A DNA stretch of 64,000 nt from Oceanobacillus halotolerans (GTDB taxonomy: Bacteria; Bacillota; Bacilli; Bacillales; Amphibacillaceae): positions 62,001-126,000 of the forward strand of contig NZ_WIXL01000002.1 of assembly GCF_010993955.1 (NCBI RefSeq), written 5' to 3'. Of the stretch, positions 18,234-27,299 are shown piece by piece. The notes below the pieces were generated by a model. It was not told where the DNA came from and did not search any database. It worked only from the letters and a program-made list of their open reading frames with translations. A program made the translations under genes and the position numbers. Position 1 is the first letter of the stretch; each line of letters begins with the position of its first letter.

Positions 18234-19037
18234 TTACCCTTCTTCCACAATAGAGGTTTTCGTGGTGGATCTGTGACGAAAAATAGACCCCATATTTTCT
18301 TTTACATATGGATCAAGCGTTGCCTGTTCTATTTTTATTTTAAGTTGTGATTGTTTTGTCTCTATTATTGATTCCAGCTTTTGAATGATGCTTATATCAT
18401 TTTTATCTTGTAACAGATCTTTCCCTATATCCACTATAGTAGAAGAACCAGCTTCTTTTGCTATTGCTATTTCATCCTTTAACCTTCCAACTAGTAACCA
18501 GTCAGAAGCGATTGCACCAATACGAGTTTCTTGGACAAACTCCGCTACTCGCACCATTAAAGCTGATTCAATTTGTTTAACAAGTGAAATAGCATCATCT
18601 AACGAATTTGGTTCTCGATAGTATAATTGCATTTTATATTCATTTATTTCTTTAATAGTAGCGGCCAATTTTTTTATCATCTTGAAATCATCAATTTCCG
18701 ATAACAAAAAGTAATAAAGCCCGCTGTAGTAATCACCTGCTAACACAGTAAGTTGTTTCGTTTCTTTTGATCCTTTGTGTTCATGTCGTTTATTAGTTTC
18801 TGGTACTAAATCATGTGTATCAAGTGCTATTTGTACTAACATGACAGTAACAAGATATTTTTTCTTTACCTTTTCAGATAAAATCGTTTCATTAAGAATA
18901 CTGGATAAAATGAAAAGTTTGTTATGATCTATGACAGGTCTATCAATATATCGGTTTAAATAACAATGTTGGATTTTTGATTTGATTGTTTCTGTAATGG
19001 ATTCTAGATCGAAACGTGAGGACTGCAAATTTATCAC
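18234..19037 (-). CDS. hepS: Heptaprenyl diphosphate synthase component I
   Basis: Regulatory subunit needed for the chain-length activity of HepT. The 267-residue soluble protein has the HepS-family stretch AGDYYSGLYYFLLSEID (about 99-115) and a YYREPNSL segment, but no DDxxD motifs, as expected. It ends six bases before menG. Divergence between species is high for this subunit; position and the conserved stretch together make the call secure. Confidence 0.92.
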   Translation of the reverse strand: MINLQSSRFDLESITETIKSKIQHCYLNRYIDRPVIDHNKLFILSSILNETILSEKVKKKYLVTVMLVQIALDTHDLVPETNKRHEHKGSKETKQLTVLAGDYYSGLYYFLLSEIDDFKMIKKLAATIKEINEYKMQLYYREPNSLDDAISLVKQIESALMVRVAEFVQETRIGAIASDWLLVGRLKDEIAIAKEAGSSTIVDIGKDLLQDKNDISIIQKLESIIETKQSQLKIKIEQATLDPYVKENMGSIFRHRSTTKTSIVEEG

Positions 19038-19126
19038 CTAAGCCTTTTCATCTTATCTTCTTCAATTTATGGTTATATTATAGCATATATTCCATACCTA
19101 CATCATGAAGAAATTGTTGACTGTCG

Positions 19127-19342
19127 TTATTCATTTGTCATTTCACCGTGACTGGTTTGTATCTTCGCTTTTCCTCTTACTTTTACTGCAGAAGTATGCT
19201 CCGTAAATTGTGCAATCATCACTTCATTTTTATCCAGTTTTTCAGAATGGTGAAATCGCGTATCAGAGCCCCTAGTTAATCCAATAACATTCACACCATC
19301 TTCAAGAGCTTTAATCACAAAAAAATCTGTTCTATCACTCAT
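19127..19342 (-). CDS. mtrB: Tryptophan RNA-binding attenuation protein (TRAP)
   Basis: A 71-residue subunit of the 11-mer ring that, with bound tryptophan, wraps GAG/UAG repeats in trp leader RNA and blocks expression. The sequence is well preserved: [19 protein letters not shown], then [14 protein letters not shown], then the RNA-binding lysine/arginine face in VKVRGKAKI (about 53-61). The trp operon is not at its usual site in this window and folE, the usual upstream partner mtrA, is also absent. Its targets must therefore lie elsewhere (trp, trpP, pabA or similar). Confidence 0.95.
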   Translation of the reverse strand: MSDRTDFFVIKALEDGVNVIGLTRGSDTRFHHSEKLDKNEVMIAQFTEHTSAVKVRGKAKIQTSHGEMTNE

Positions 19343-19449
19343 GTGATAACCTCCTTATTTATTGTATGAAACTGATATGTTTGTAAATGGTAATAAGGAT
19401 ATTTCTTTTGGAAGGTTGTATGTGACATTTTTTCCATTTCACATATCAA

Positions 19450-19480
19450 GAAAAAAAGGGTACGTATGCACGCACCCTTT
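19450..19480 (-). terminator. Terminator after hbs
   Basis: Minus-strand hairpin AAGGGTGCGT-gcat-ACGTACCCTT followed by TTTTTT. Confidence 0.83.
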
Positions 19481-19498
19481 AGCCCTATGTAATCAATA

Positions 19499-19771
19499 TT
19501 AGTTTACACTATCTTTTAGGGCTTTACCTGGTTTGAACGCAGGCACTTTACTTGCTGGAATTTCAATTTCTTCCCCAGTTTGTGGATTACGGCCTTTACG
19601 TGCTGAACGCTCACGTACTTCAAAGTTTCCAAATCCAATTAACTGAACTTTTTCACCGTTTTTAAGTGAATCCATGACAGATTCAAAAACTGCATCTACA
19701 GCTTTTGTAGCATCTTTTTTAGAAAGATCGCTTTTCTCAGCAACTGCATTTACTAAATCTGTTTTATTCAT
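19499..19771 (-). CDS. hbs: DNA-binding protein HU
   Basis: Small histone-like protein that bends and compacts DNA. The 90-residue product starts [20 protein letters not shown] and has the DNA-arm signature [20 protein letters not shown] (about 46-65) and the [10 protein letters not shown] tail. The ATG at 19771 follows GGAGGTGA; the open frame extends 15 codons further upstream but without a ribosome site. It lies between spoIVA and mtrB as in B. subtilis, where folE would come next; folE is missing. Confidence 0.97.
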   Translation of the reverse strand: MNKTDLVNAVAEKSDLSKKDATKAVDAVFESVMDSLKNGEKVQLIGFGNFEVRERSARKGRNPQTGEEIEIPASKVPAFKPGKALKDSVN

Positions 19772-20040
19772 GACATTCACCTCCTCCCAACAAAATCTAA
19801 AGTCGGCATAGAACAAGAATGATATAGTATCATTTGTTCACCATTTCTGCAGCTTTTATACGTATCAGTCATCTATGTATAGGATGACAAGCCTTATATT
19901 AACTGAGATTGCAATAAAATTCAACAATAAGAGCCTAATTTATCGCGATTTATATCATTTTTTAGCAAATTCATCCGATTATTAGTCGAAAATCTTCCAC
20001 TTAGTGGCTACATTAAAACCCACTTCAAAACAACCCTGAA

Positions 20041-20275
20041 CAAAAGCGCAAGTGCCTTGATTACCCCCGATTAGAAAACTTGGCTTTTCGCCAAGTGGCG
20101 AAAGCCTTAGTTGCACTTATGCAGTAAGAAATTTTTGCTTATCTGCCAAGCATAAGCCAAGCCTTGACGTGGTGCTTTTGCGCGTAATGTGGATTGACTT
20201 ATGACCTCGAGGGTGTAGACTCTGGCCGATGAAAACTCGTGCGTCCTTATCTCAATCGCTCGAAGCTAGACATCG
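20041..20275 (+). repeat. R1 intergenic structured repeat, copy c
   Basis: Third R1 copy, in the gap between hbs and spoIVA. It begins around GCGCAAGTGCCTTGATTACC and ends around TCGCTCGAAGCTAGACATCG. It keeps the CTTGGC-GCCAAG hairpin, the alternative GGCTTTTCGCC/GGCGAAAGCC pairing, and the CATAAG/CTTATG helix (20151-20156 with 20198-20203). The 3-prime CCGATGAA hairpin is lost. From 20283 to about 20350 an R3-like fragment with GAGACTCCTACAGGAAAA on the minus strand follows directly. No gene was seen in the gap. Confidence 0.83.
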
Positions 20276-20447
20276 CGAACAAAAGGCACTCGCTGTGGGG
20301 TCTTCAGACTGTTCCTTTTCCTGTAGGAGTCTCGCATTTTCAACAGCTTAGAATAACCTTCTGTTAAAGTGAGACAGAAAATCCACCAATAGCAAGGAGT
20401 TCTAAATTCTCCTTTTACAACAAGTCTTTATAAAATATTCTTTTACA

Positions 20448-20477
20448 AAATAAAATAGCAGCTTTAGTAAGCTGCTA
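20448..20477 (-). terminator. Terminator after spoIVA
   Basis: Minus-strand hairpin AGCAGCTT-actaa-AGCTGCT followed by ATTTTATTTT; the stop codon lies in its first arm. Confidence 0.78.
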
Positions 20478-21953
20478 TAATATAATTGCAATTAGTCCGC
20501 CTGAACCTTCATTAATAATACGCTCAAGTGTATCTTTTAGCTTATATCGAGCATTTTCTGGCATTAACGAAATTTTTGCTTGAATTCCTTCCCGTACAAT
20601 AGAACTCAATGATCTGCCAAATACATCTGACTCCCAAATGGATAATGGATCTTCTTCAAAGTCTTGCATTAAATACCTTACTAATTCCTCGCTTTGTTTC
20701 TCTGTTCCAATAATTGGCGCAAATTCAGATTCTACATTTACTTTTATCATATGGATAGAAGGGGCCACTGCCTTTAATTTAACCCCAAATCGAGACCCTT
20801 GTCGTATAATTTCTGGTTCATCTAATACCATATCTTGAAGAGTTGGTGCTGCAATGCCATAGCCAGTTTGTTTCACCATTTGTAAGGCACCAGCTACTTG
20901 ATCATATTCACGCTTGGCATGTGCAAAATCCTGCATAAGCTCGAGTAGATGATCTTTACCTCTTATTTCCTCGCCTACAATTTCTTTCAAAATATCATCG
21001 TAAAGATAGTCAGGTGCATGTAAGTCAATTTCTGCTACACCGTCTCCCATCTCCATTCCGGCTAAATTGGCATGGTCTATATACTCGTAATCTCTAAAGT
21101 CATCCATAATATGATCTACATCTCTTAATCTTCTTATATTTTTGACGGTTGTTTGAATGGCTTCTTGATAATTTTTGCGCAACCAATGATCTTCTCGTAG
21201 TACCATAACCCAGCTAGGCAGATTGACATTGACCTCCAATACAGGGAATTCATATAATGCCTCTCGTAATACATTATGAACGTCATGCTCTGTCATCGAT
21301 TCAATACTCATGGCCAGTACAGGTATGTCATACGTTTCCGTTAGCTCTTGACGAAGCATCTCTGTTTCATGACTTGTAGGATGTACTGAATTAATAACCA
21401 TGATAAATGGTTTACCTACTTCTTTTAATTCTTCTATCACTCTTTCTTCTGCTTCCACATAGTCAGAACGAGGAATTTCCCCAATTGTTCCATCCGTTGT
21501 AACGACAACACCCATAGTTGAGTGTTCCTGAATTACCTTCCTCGTACCTATTTCTGCTGCATCATGAAATGGAATTGGATCTTCATACCATGGTGTATTA
21601 ATCATCCGTGGACCATTTTCATCTTCAAAACCTTTGGCTCCCTCTACTGCATAACCTACACAATCCACTAAACGAACATTAACATCCAATCCATCCTCCA
21701 CATTAACAGACACTGCTTGATTTGGAATAAATTTTGGTTCAGTCGTCATGATTGTCTTCCCTGCAGCACTTTGTGGTAGTTCATCGTGTGCACGTGCTCG
21801 TTCACTTTCTTCTTCAATGTTCGGTAAAACAACAGATTCCATAAACTTTTTAATAAATGTTGACTTACCTGTTCGTACTGCACCTACAATACCTAAATAA
21901 ATATCTCCGTTCGTCCGCTTCGAAATATCTTTAAAGATATCAACTCTTTCCAA
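20475..21953 (-). CDS. spoIVA: Stage IV sporulation protein A (spore coat morphogenetic ATPase)
   Basis: ATP-hydrolysing protein that polymerises on the outer forespore membrane and forms the platform of the spore coat. The 492-residue protein has the Walker A motif GAVRTGKST (about 24-32) in a TRAFAC GTPase-like domain and the strictly conserved C-terminal tail ending GSGGLIAIIL. I start it at a TTG at 21953, four bases after GGGAGGGG, because the protein then begins at the same place as B. subtilis SpoIVA (MERVDIFKDI). The open frame extends 28 codons upstream without homology. A SigE-type promoter lies about 70 bases before the start. Confidence 0.96.
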   Translation of the reverse strand: MERVDIFKDISKRTNGDIYLGIVGAVRTGKSTFIKKFMESVVLPNIEEESERARAHDELPQSAAGKTIMTTEPKFIPNQAVSVNVEDGLDVNVRLVDCVGYAVEGAKGFEDENGPRMINTPWYEDPIPFHDAAEIGTRKVIQEHSTMGVVVTTDGTIGEIPRSDYVEAEERVIEELKEVGKPFIMVINSVHPTSHETEMLRQELTETYDIPVLAMSIESMTEHDVHNVLREALYEFPVLEVNVNLPSWVMVLREDHWLRKNYQEAIQTTVKNIRRLRDVDHIMDDFRDYEYIDHANLAGMEMGDGVAEIDLHAPDYLYDDILKEIVGEEIRGKDHLLELMQDFAHAKREYDQVAGALQMVKQTGYGIAAPTLQDMVLDEPEIIRQGSRFGVKLKAVAPSIHMIKVNVESEFAPIIGTEKQSEELVRYLMQDFEEDPLSIWESDVFGRSLSSIVREGIQAKISLMPENARYKLKDTLERIINEGSGGLIAIIL

Positions 21954-22014
21954 ACGATCCCCTCCCGATCTCCTTTGCCATTTAATAGACATACTATAAA
22001 TAATTGACATTACA

Positions 22015-22044
22015 AGTCTATGATGTTGTCCTATCACAATATGA
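22015..22044 (-). promoter_or_regulatory. Probable SigE promoter of spoIVA
   Basis: On the minus strand a -35 TCATATT (22044-22038) and a -10 CATAGACT (22022-22015) are 15 bases apart. The SigE consensus is KMATATT and CATACAHT. spoIVA is a known SigE target, so the match fits its mother-cell timing. Confidence 0.65.
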
Positions 22045-22120
22045 CTTATTTATGCGTAAAAGCATAAAAAGATTTGATCCTAAATTACACAAAGCGTGTA
22101 CAGGAAACCTTAGCGGAAAC

Positions 22121-22161
22121 AAAAAAATTCCCTTGAAACAATATATGTTTTAAGGGAATGT
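22121..22161 (-). terminator. Terminator after yphF
   Basis: Minus-strand hairpin with arms CATTCCCTTAAAAC and GTTTCAAGGGAATT, followed by TTTTTTT. Confidence 0.83.
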
Positions 22162-22198
22162 TTATGCTGAAATTTATTAATTTGCTCACAATATTATA

Positions 22199-22918
22199 TT
22201 ATAAATTAAGATCAAACACTGGTTCATTGTCGATAACGGTATATGGTAATGAATAGGCTGGAGCAAATGGTGTATGGTCTGTTAACAGAAACCGTATGTC
22301 ATCACCTGTTTCATACAGATGATCATAATCCTGAAGAGCTTGATAAAGATCTATCCGATAATCCACATACAATTTACCAGATGTATCCATAACGATTGGT
22401 AGGTTTTCTTTCGTATATGGACTTTTTACGTATGGTTCAGAATCCAAACCGAGTTTTTCATAATCTAGTTTATAAACACCGTCTGCGATTTCCTCTCCAT
22501 ATGGAGGGTAAATATGTTCATCCCGATAAACCTGTAACTTGACGTTTACAGAGCGAATTTCTTCTGTGATGCGTAAATCAATCAATTTCACCTGTGGTTC
22601 ATCCTCAGGTGTGACTAATATATATTGATAAACTCCTCCATTTTCAAAGGCATTTCCAGGAATTTCTGATATTAAATTTCGTTCCTTTAATGCTGTGAAA
22701 TCAACTAAATATTTTTGAAATACTGGTGTATCACTACTTTTGGTCTTAATTGGTACTAATCCTTGTGTTTCTTCTTGATATCGTTCTATTGCGAGTTGAA
22801 CTTGTTCTACTTGATCTTCATTTGGTGTTTGACTTTTTTCTAATTCACTTTCTGGATACAAACAACCACTTAACAGGATCACTACAAAGAAAATAATTAT
22901 TCTATATGTAAATTTCAT
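22199..22918 (-). CDS. yphF: Lipoprotein YphF (DUF3939)
   Basis: A 239-residue predicted lipoprotein: a hydrophobic signal (about 6-17) ends in the lipobox LLSGC with Cys at about 19. The rest is a soluble, acidic, tyrosine-rich domain without catalytic motif. It matches the YphF/DUF3939 family by position between yphE and spoIVA and by the long charged extracellular part. Function is unknown; a sporulation role is only suggested by its neighbours. Confidence 0.8.
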   Translation of the reverse strand: MKFTYRIIIFFVVILLSGCLYPESELEKSQTPNEDQVEQVQLAIERYQEETQGLVPIKTKSSDTPVFQKYLVDFTALKERNLISEIPGNAFENGGVYQYILVTPEDEPQVKLIDLRITEEIRSVNVKLQVYRDEHIYPPYGEEIADGVYKLDYEKLGLDSEPYVKSPYTKENLPIVMDTSGKLYVDYRIDLYQALQDYDHLYETGDDIRFLLTDHTPFAPAYSLPYTVIDNEPVFDLNL

Positions 22919-22939
22919 GATTATGTTCCCCCTAATTCT

Positions 22940-23137
22940 CTATCCTGTTGGTCCACTAAAGACAATATAAAAAATGATGATGCCGCCTATAAAGAAAGCA
23001 ATATACGCTAATAAAGAGACGATAGCGGATAGTATTCCTTTTAATTTATATCGCCCCAAGTAGATGAGACCAATAGATATAATTAGTAAGGCCATACCAG
23101 CAAACGAAATATACATATTTAACATTGACTGTGACAT
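22940..23137 (-). CDS. yphE: Small membrane protein YphE (DUF2768)
   Basis: A 65-residue protein with two membrane helices (about 8-27 and 35-58), separated by a short basic loop GRYKLKG. It corresponds to YphE/DUF2768, which in B. subtilis lies between gpsA and yphF. A GGAGTGAA-type site precedes the ATG. The role is unknown. It ends about 20 bases before yphF and is likely cotranscribed with it. Confidence 0.82.
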   Translation of the reverse strand: MSQSMLNMYISFAGMALLIISIGLIYLGRYKLKGILSAIVSLLAYIAFFIGGIIIFYIVFSGPTG

Positions 23138-23235
23138 TCACTTCACTCCTATTAGTTACACTGATAACTTCTGCCAAAAGTATTATAACATATCGGTTGT
23201 CCACCAAGTAGAAAAATGGCATATCTCACAACTTA

Positions 23236-23263
23236 ATTTCAATCGCTCGAGTTGGACGTGGCT
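23236..23263 (+). repeat. R1 end relic
   Basis: The stretch TTCAATCGCTCGAGTTGGACGTGG resembles the 3-prime end of R1 (compare TCAATCGCTCGAAGCTAGAC near 20250 and CGTCGAAGCTGGACGTGG near 5975). It is a short remnant in the gap between yphE and spoVIF. Confidence 0.5.
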
Positions 23264-23318
23264 GTACTTAATATATAATTAAAAACAATTAAATGATTTT
23301 ATAATTTCCTGGACAACA

Positions 23319-23357
23319 TAAAAATCCGAGATGAATGGGGCTAGATTCATCTCGGTT
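23319..23357 (-). terminator. Terminator after spoVIF
   Basis: Minus-strand hairpin CCGAGATGAAT...ATTCATCTCGG followed by ATTTTT. It is about 100 bases after the spoVIF stop. Confidence 0.78.
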
Positions 23358-23455
23358 GACTAAATATTACCCGAAGCAACTCTATCCATGAATGCTTGTG
23401 CGATTTATCTTATGCGAGCATACAGCCAATTGTATCCTCACTTGCCCAGTTATGA

Positions 23456-23716
23456 TTACTTTTTAAACAATTGATTTAACGATTGCATATCCATTGGTAT
23501 ATTGTTATTTGTAATGGATTTTACAATTTGTTCTTCTTTTTCTTTTGAAATAGGTTTATCGGCTAATTTAGCCAAGTGTCGCACGAGCTTTCTTACTGTT
23601 TTTTCATCAGTTAAATCAGCGTTTTTCACAGAATCTGCAACCTTATACACTTCTTTTGGATCGATATTAGCTTTTTGTTGAATGTTATCAAATAGGGATT
23701 TCTCAAAGTTACTCAC
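23456..23716 (-). CDS. spoVIF: Stage VI sporulation protein F homologue
   Basis: An 86-residue charged protein of the SpoVIF (YjcC) family, needed in B. subtilis for late coat assembly under GerE. The family stretch LFDNIQQKANIDPKEVYKVA (8-27) and a helical middle with KLVRHLAKLADKPI are visible. It starts at GTG, seven bases after AAGGAGG. In B. subtilis spoVIF lies elsewhere, so its place between gpsA and yphE is lineage-specific or shared with other genera. The name rests on family likeness. Confidence 0.82.
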   Translation of the reverse strand: MSNFEKSLFDNIQQKANIDPKEVYKVADSVKNADLTDEKTVRKLVRHLAKLADKPISKEKEEQIVKSITNNNIPMDMQSLNQLFKK

Positions 23717-23773
23717 ACGCTCGCCTCCTTGCTATGTTGTTCAACATATTATATGCAAGGAGTATCTATCGTG

Positions 23774-24811
23774 TTAGTCTGTATACCTAGATCGTAATAA
23801 TGAGGCTAAATCATCTAATTCTTCTCGTTTATTTCGATTCATCAACTGTTCCACAACTTGTTTTGGTTCTTTATCTTCAAATAAAATTTGATATATCCCT
23901 GATGTTATAGGCATCTCTATTCCTTGGCTTTGTGCAAATTGATAGGCTGCTTTTGCTGTTCTTACACCTTCAACTACCATCCCCATTTGGTCAAGGACAT
24001 CGTCTAATTTTCTACCTTTCCCTAATAAATTACCTGCACGCCAGTTTCGACTATGCACACTTGTACAAGTAACAATTAAATCCCCCACGCCTGGTAATCC
24101 AAGGAATGTAAGTGGATTAGCACCTAGAGACGTCCCTAATCGGGTAATTTCAGCTAATCCTCTAGTGATAAGTGCTGCTTTTGCATTATCCCCATACCCA
24201 AGGCCATCAGAAATACCAGCACCTAGTGCGATAATATTTTTTAGTGCTCCACCTAATTCAATACCAATCATATCAGTACTTGTATACACACGAAAAGCTT
24301 CATTGAAAAAGAGGTCTTGGGCCAATTGTGCATGTTTTTCATTATTCGAGGAGACCGTTACAGTAGTAGGCTGTCTTTTCGCAACCTCCTCAGCGTGACT
24401 TGGTCCAGATAGAACAACAATATCCTCCTCTTCATATCCCTGAAGATCCTCTGCAATCATTTCGGATACTCTTTTTAATGACTTTGGTTCAATCCCCTTA
24501 GAAGCATGGATTACAGTTGCGTTCGTTTTTAGCACTTGATTTAATTGTTCGCAAATTTCTCGAATCGCTTTTGTTGGTACAACAATGACAATATATGATA
24601 CCTCTTTCACTGCCTCTTCCAGACTAGAAAATGCTTTTATTTGCTCTGGGATCATAATTTCCAAATATTTTTCATTTTTATGTGTTGTATTAATGGTTTC
24701 TGCTTGTTCTTTTCGATGTGTCCATAAGCGAACATCATGACCATTATCTGCTAATACAATACTTAAAGCTGTCCCCCAACTCCCTGCGCCTAATACTGCT
24801 ACCTTTTCCAA
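23774..24811 (-). CDS. gpsA: Glycerol-3-phosphate dehydrogenase [NAD(P)+]
   Basis: Reduces dihydroxyacetone phosphate to sn-glycerol 3-phosphate, the backbone for phospholipids. The 345-residue protein has the Rossmann motif GAGSWGTAL (8-16), the catalytic lysine in GALKNIIALGAGISDGLGYG (about 190-209) and the substrate loop RNWRAGNLLGKG. It follows der by 12 bases, an arrangement kept across Bacillales, so the two are cotranscribed. Confidence 0.97.
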   Translation of the reverse strand: MEKVAVLGAGSWGTALSIVLADNGHDVRLWTHRKEQAETINTTHKNEKYLEIMIPEQIKAFSSLEEAVKEVSYIVIVVPTKAIREICEQLNQVLKTNATVIHASKGIEPKSLKRVSEMIAEDLQGYEEEDIVVLSGPSHAEEVAKRQPTTVTVSSNNEKHAQLAQDLFFNEAFRVYTSTDMIGIELGGALKNIIALGAGISDGLGYGDNAKAALITRGLAEITRLGTSLGANPLTFLGLPGVGDLIVTCTSVHSRNWRAGNLLGKGRKLDDVLDQMGMVVEGVRTAKAAYQFAQSQGIEMPITSGIYQILFEDKEPKQVVEQLMNRNKREELDDLASLLRSRYTD

Positions 24812-24823
24812 ACATACTCCTCC

Positions 24824-26134
24824 TTATTGCCGCTGTCGTGCAAATATTTTTATTGGCGTTCCGACAAACCCAAAGGCATCTCTAATTTTATTCTCTAAAA
24901 AGCGTTTATATGAAAAATGCATTAATTCTGGATCATTTACAAATATGACAAAACTTGGTGGTTTTACGGAAACCTGTGTCGCATAAAGTATCTTTAACCG
25001 CTTTCCCTTAACAGTTGGTGTTGGATTCATAGCTAATGCATCCATTATGACATCGTTCAACACATTTGTTTGAATACGTTTCGTATGGTTTTCACTTGCT
25101 ACCTTAATAGCTGGAATTAATGTATGTATTCGTTTTTTGGTTTTTGCAGATAAAAACACGATTGGTGCATAATCCAAAAACTGAAAATGGGCACGTACAT
25201 TTTCCTCAAAAGCTCGCATTGTTTTATCGTCGGTTTCAACCGTATCCCATTTATTCACAACGATAATAACTGCTCGACCTGCCTCATGTGCATATCCAGC
25301 AATTTTCTTATCCTGTTCACGAATTCCTGTTTCTGCATCAATCAAAACTAAAACAACATCTGAACGTTCAATCGCTTTTAAAGCTCTTAACACGCTATAC
25401 TTTTCTGTCGTTTCATATACTTTACCGCGTTTTCGCATTCCAGCTGTATCGATAATAACATAATCCTGATTATCTTTACGTAGATGTGTATCAACTGCAT
25501 CCCTTGTTGTTCCTTCCACATCACTAACGATAACCCGTTCCTCATTTAATATCGTATTAACTAGCGATGACTTTCCAACATTTGGTCTTCCAATTAAACT
25601 AAAGTAGATGGTTTCATCATCCACAGTATCTTCTTCTTGAGTTGGAAAGTGTTTTACGACAGCATCTAGTAAATCTCCAAGCCCTAATCCGTGCGAGCCT
25701 GAGATTGGATATGGCTCCCCAAAACCAAGTGCATAATATTCATATATTTCCTCACGCATTTCAGGATTGTCCATTTTATTAACTGCAACAACAACAGGTT
25801 TATTTGATTTATAAAGTAATTTGGCTACCTCTTCATCTGCTGCTGTTATTCCTTCCCGTCCATTTAACATAAATATAATAACATCTGCTTCATCAATGGC
25901 GATTTCTGCTTGTTGTCGGATTTGAACTAATAATGGTTCATCACCTATTTCAATTCCCCCAGTGTCTATTACATTAAATGTGGATGTTAACCACTCTGCC
26001 TCGGCATAAATTCGATCTCTAGTAACACCAGGGGTATCCTCTACAATCGAAATTCGTTCACCAACAAGTCTATTAAAAATAGTTGATTTTCCAACATTTG
26101 GTCTCCCAACAATTGCAACTACTGATTTCCTCAT
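24824..26134 (-). CDS. der: Ribosome-associated GTPase Der (EngA)
   Basis: Essential tandem-domain GTPase for 50S subunit maturation. Two G domains are clear: GRPNVGKST at 9-17 with DTPGVT, and GRPNVGKSS near 182-190 with [10 protein letters not shown]. The NKMD and NKWD guanine-specificity motifs and a C-terminal KH-like domain (about 355-436) complete it. The 436-residue length is canonical. It precedes gpsA and follows the YIEGIA-associated small gene. Confidence 0.98.
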   Translation of the reverse strand: MRKSVVAIVGRPNVGKSTIFNRLVGERISIVEDTPGVTRDRIYAEAEWLTSTFNVIDTGGIEIGDEPLLVQIRQQAEIAIDEADVIIFMLNGREGITAADEEVAKLLYKSNKPVVVAVNKMDNPEMREEIYEYYALGFGEPYPISGSHGLGLGDLLDAVVKHFPTQEEDTVDDETIYFSLIGRPNVGKSSLVNTILNEERVIVSDVEGTTRDAVDTHLRKDNQDYVIIDTAGMRKRGKVYETTEKYSVLRALKAIERSDVVLVLIDAETGIREQDKKIAGYAHEAGRAVIIVVNKWDTVETDDKTMRAFEENVRAHFQFLDYAPIVFLSAKTKKRIHTLIPAIKVASENHTKRIQTNVLNDVIMDALAMNPTPTVKGKRLKILYATQVSVKPPSFVIFVNDPELMHFSYKRFLENKIRDAFGFVGTPIKIFARQRQ

Positions 26135-26219
26135 GAAAGGAACACCCTCTCTATCTCTCTCTGTTTTTCATGGAACTTCATTAATTTTAGCAAAAGTAAC
26201 AGATATTAACAATTACCAT

Positions 26220-26405
26220 CTAATGTTTAACCACAATAAATACATCATCACTTAAAGCGTGCGCAATCCCATCAGTTATGGCTTCTATATTCGCTGCCAC
26301 ATTTTCTAATTCTTTACGTGTTTCACAAATGAAGATTGGTGCTCCACCACTAATCCTTTTCTCATCAGTCGTAATAACAGCTAATATCGCCTTTTCTAAT
26401 TTCAT
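26220..26405 (-). CDS. Small capping-complex subunit for YIEGIA
   Basis: A 61-residue protein starting MKLEKAILAVITTDEKRISGG, with an ISGGAP-IFICET centre and a DDVFIVVKH tail. It matches the small protein that is regularly encoded next to YIEGIA-domain genes and described as a capping complex subunit for YIEGIA. It begins three bases after the stop of the YIEGIA gene; a GGAGG in the end of that gene probably serves as ribosome site. Biochemical function is unknown. Confidence 0.8.
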   Translation of the reverse strand: MKLEKAILAVITTDEKRISGGAPIFICETRKELENVAANIEAITDGIAHALSDDVFIVVKH

Positions 26406-26408
26406 GGA

Positions 26409-27299
26409 TTAGTTAACCTCCTTATTATGCGTTCTTGATTTAGAAGGCATTCGAATGGCATTCTCTAATACTGGAACAGCACCAATAATTTTCCTAGCCT
26501 TTTCTACCTCTCGTACCTGAGGTAAGATAAATACGCCAATACGCCCATCATCTAAATCGCGTTTGATCAGAGGGGTTAGTGCAGGCGTACCAGAGTCACG
26601 GAACACACCAAGTGATACGGATACGTCATGTAAAATTGCTTGGCGTTGTCCTAAATTAGCTATCGTTGTAATGGTATTCATATCTTTAGGTTTTAAAATG
26701 AAGCCCATCCCATATCTTAAAATCTCTTCTTGTCTTTCAGGTAATCCAATATTCATAATATAAATATTATCTACGTATAAACCAGCTCCTTCAAAAGTTA
26801 GTTCACTATGCTCAATATCCACAATATCTTTTAATGTACTACCACTTTGAAGGACCTTACTTAACAAGAAACATATAATCGTTCCAGCTATAGCAAACCA
26901 TACATTCCAAACAATATAAAACAATGTACCAATAAATGCCGTAAAAATAACAATATAATTACGACTTTCAAACGAAATAGCAATTCCTTCTATATACGTA
27001 TTTCCTCTTGGTACTAATTCAAATTCATCTACTTCAGTTAATGTATTTCGTTCCATGTTACGGACTTCTCGGAATTGTGTTGCAGCAACAGTTAAGAATG
27101 TGACTGCTGTAAATTCTAATTCCATAATGGCTGGTACAGCTACAGCACCTAAAGATGCTGCAATAAATCCAAGTGAGACATGGATTAACTTTCCATGTAA
27201 ATAGGTAGGATATTGACGATAATCTGTACGTAACATCAATAAACGTGCAATGGTTCCAATAACTACACCAAAAATAATTGGATATGTATATTCAGTCAT
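26409..27299 (-). CDS. yphB: YIEGIA domain membrane protein (YphB/SeaA type)
   Basis: A 296-residue membrane protein with four to five hydrophobic segments in the first half. The eponymous motif YIEGIAISFESRNYI lies near residue 92, followed by a soluble C-terminal part ending in a basic region. YphB (SeaA) is a spore-forming lineage protein linked to spore development in B. subtilis. The gene overlaps the end of yphA by eight bases and is followed at once by its small partner, giving a three-gene unit yphA-yphB-capping gene. Confidence 0.85.
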   Translation of the reverse strand: MTEYTYPIIFGVVIGTIARLLMLRTDYRQYPTYLHGKLIHVSLGFIAASLGAVAVPAIMELEFTAVTFLTVAATQFREVRNMERNTLTEVDEFELVPRGNTYIEGIAISFESRNYIVIFTAFIGTLFYIVWNVWFAIAGTIICFLLSKVLQSGSTLKDIVDIEHSELTFEGAGLYVDNIYIMNIGLPERQEEILRYGMGFILKPKDMNTITTIANLGQRQAILHDVSVSLGVFRDSGTPALTPLIKRDLDDGRIGVFILPQVREVEKARKIIGAVPVLENAIRMPSKSRTHNKEVN

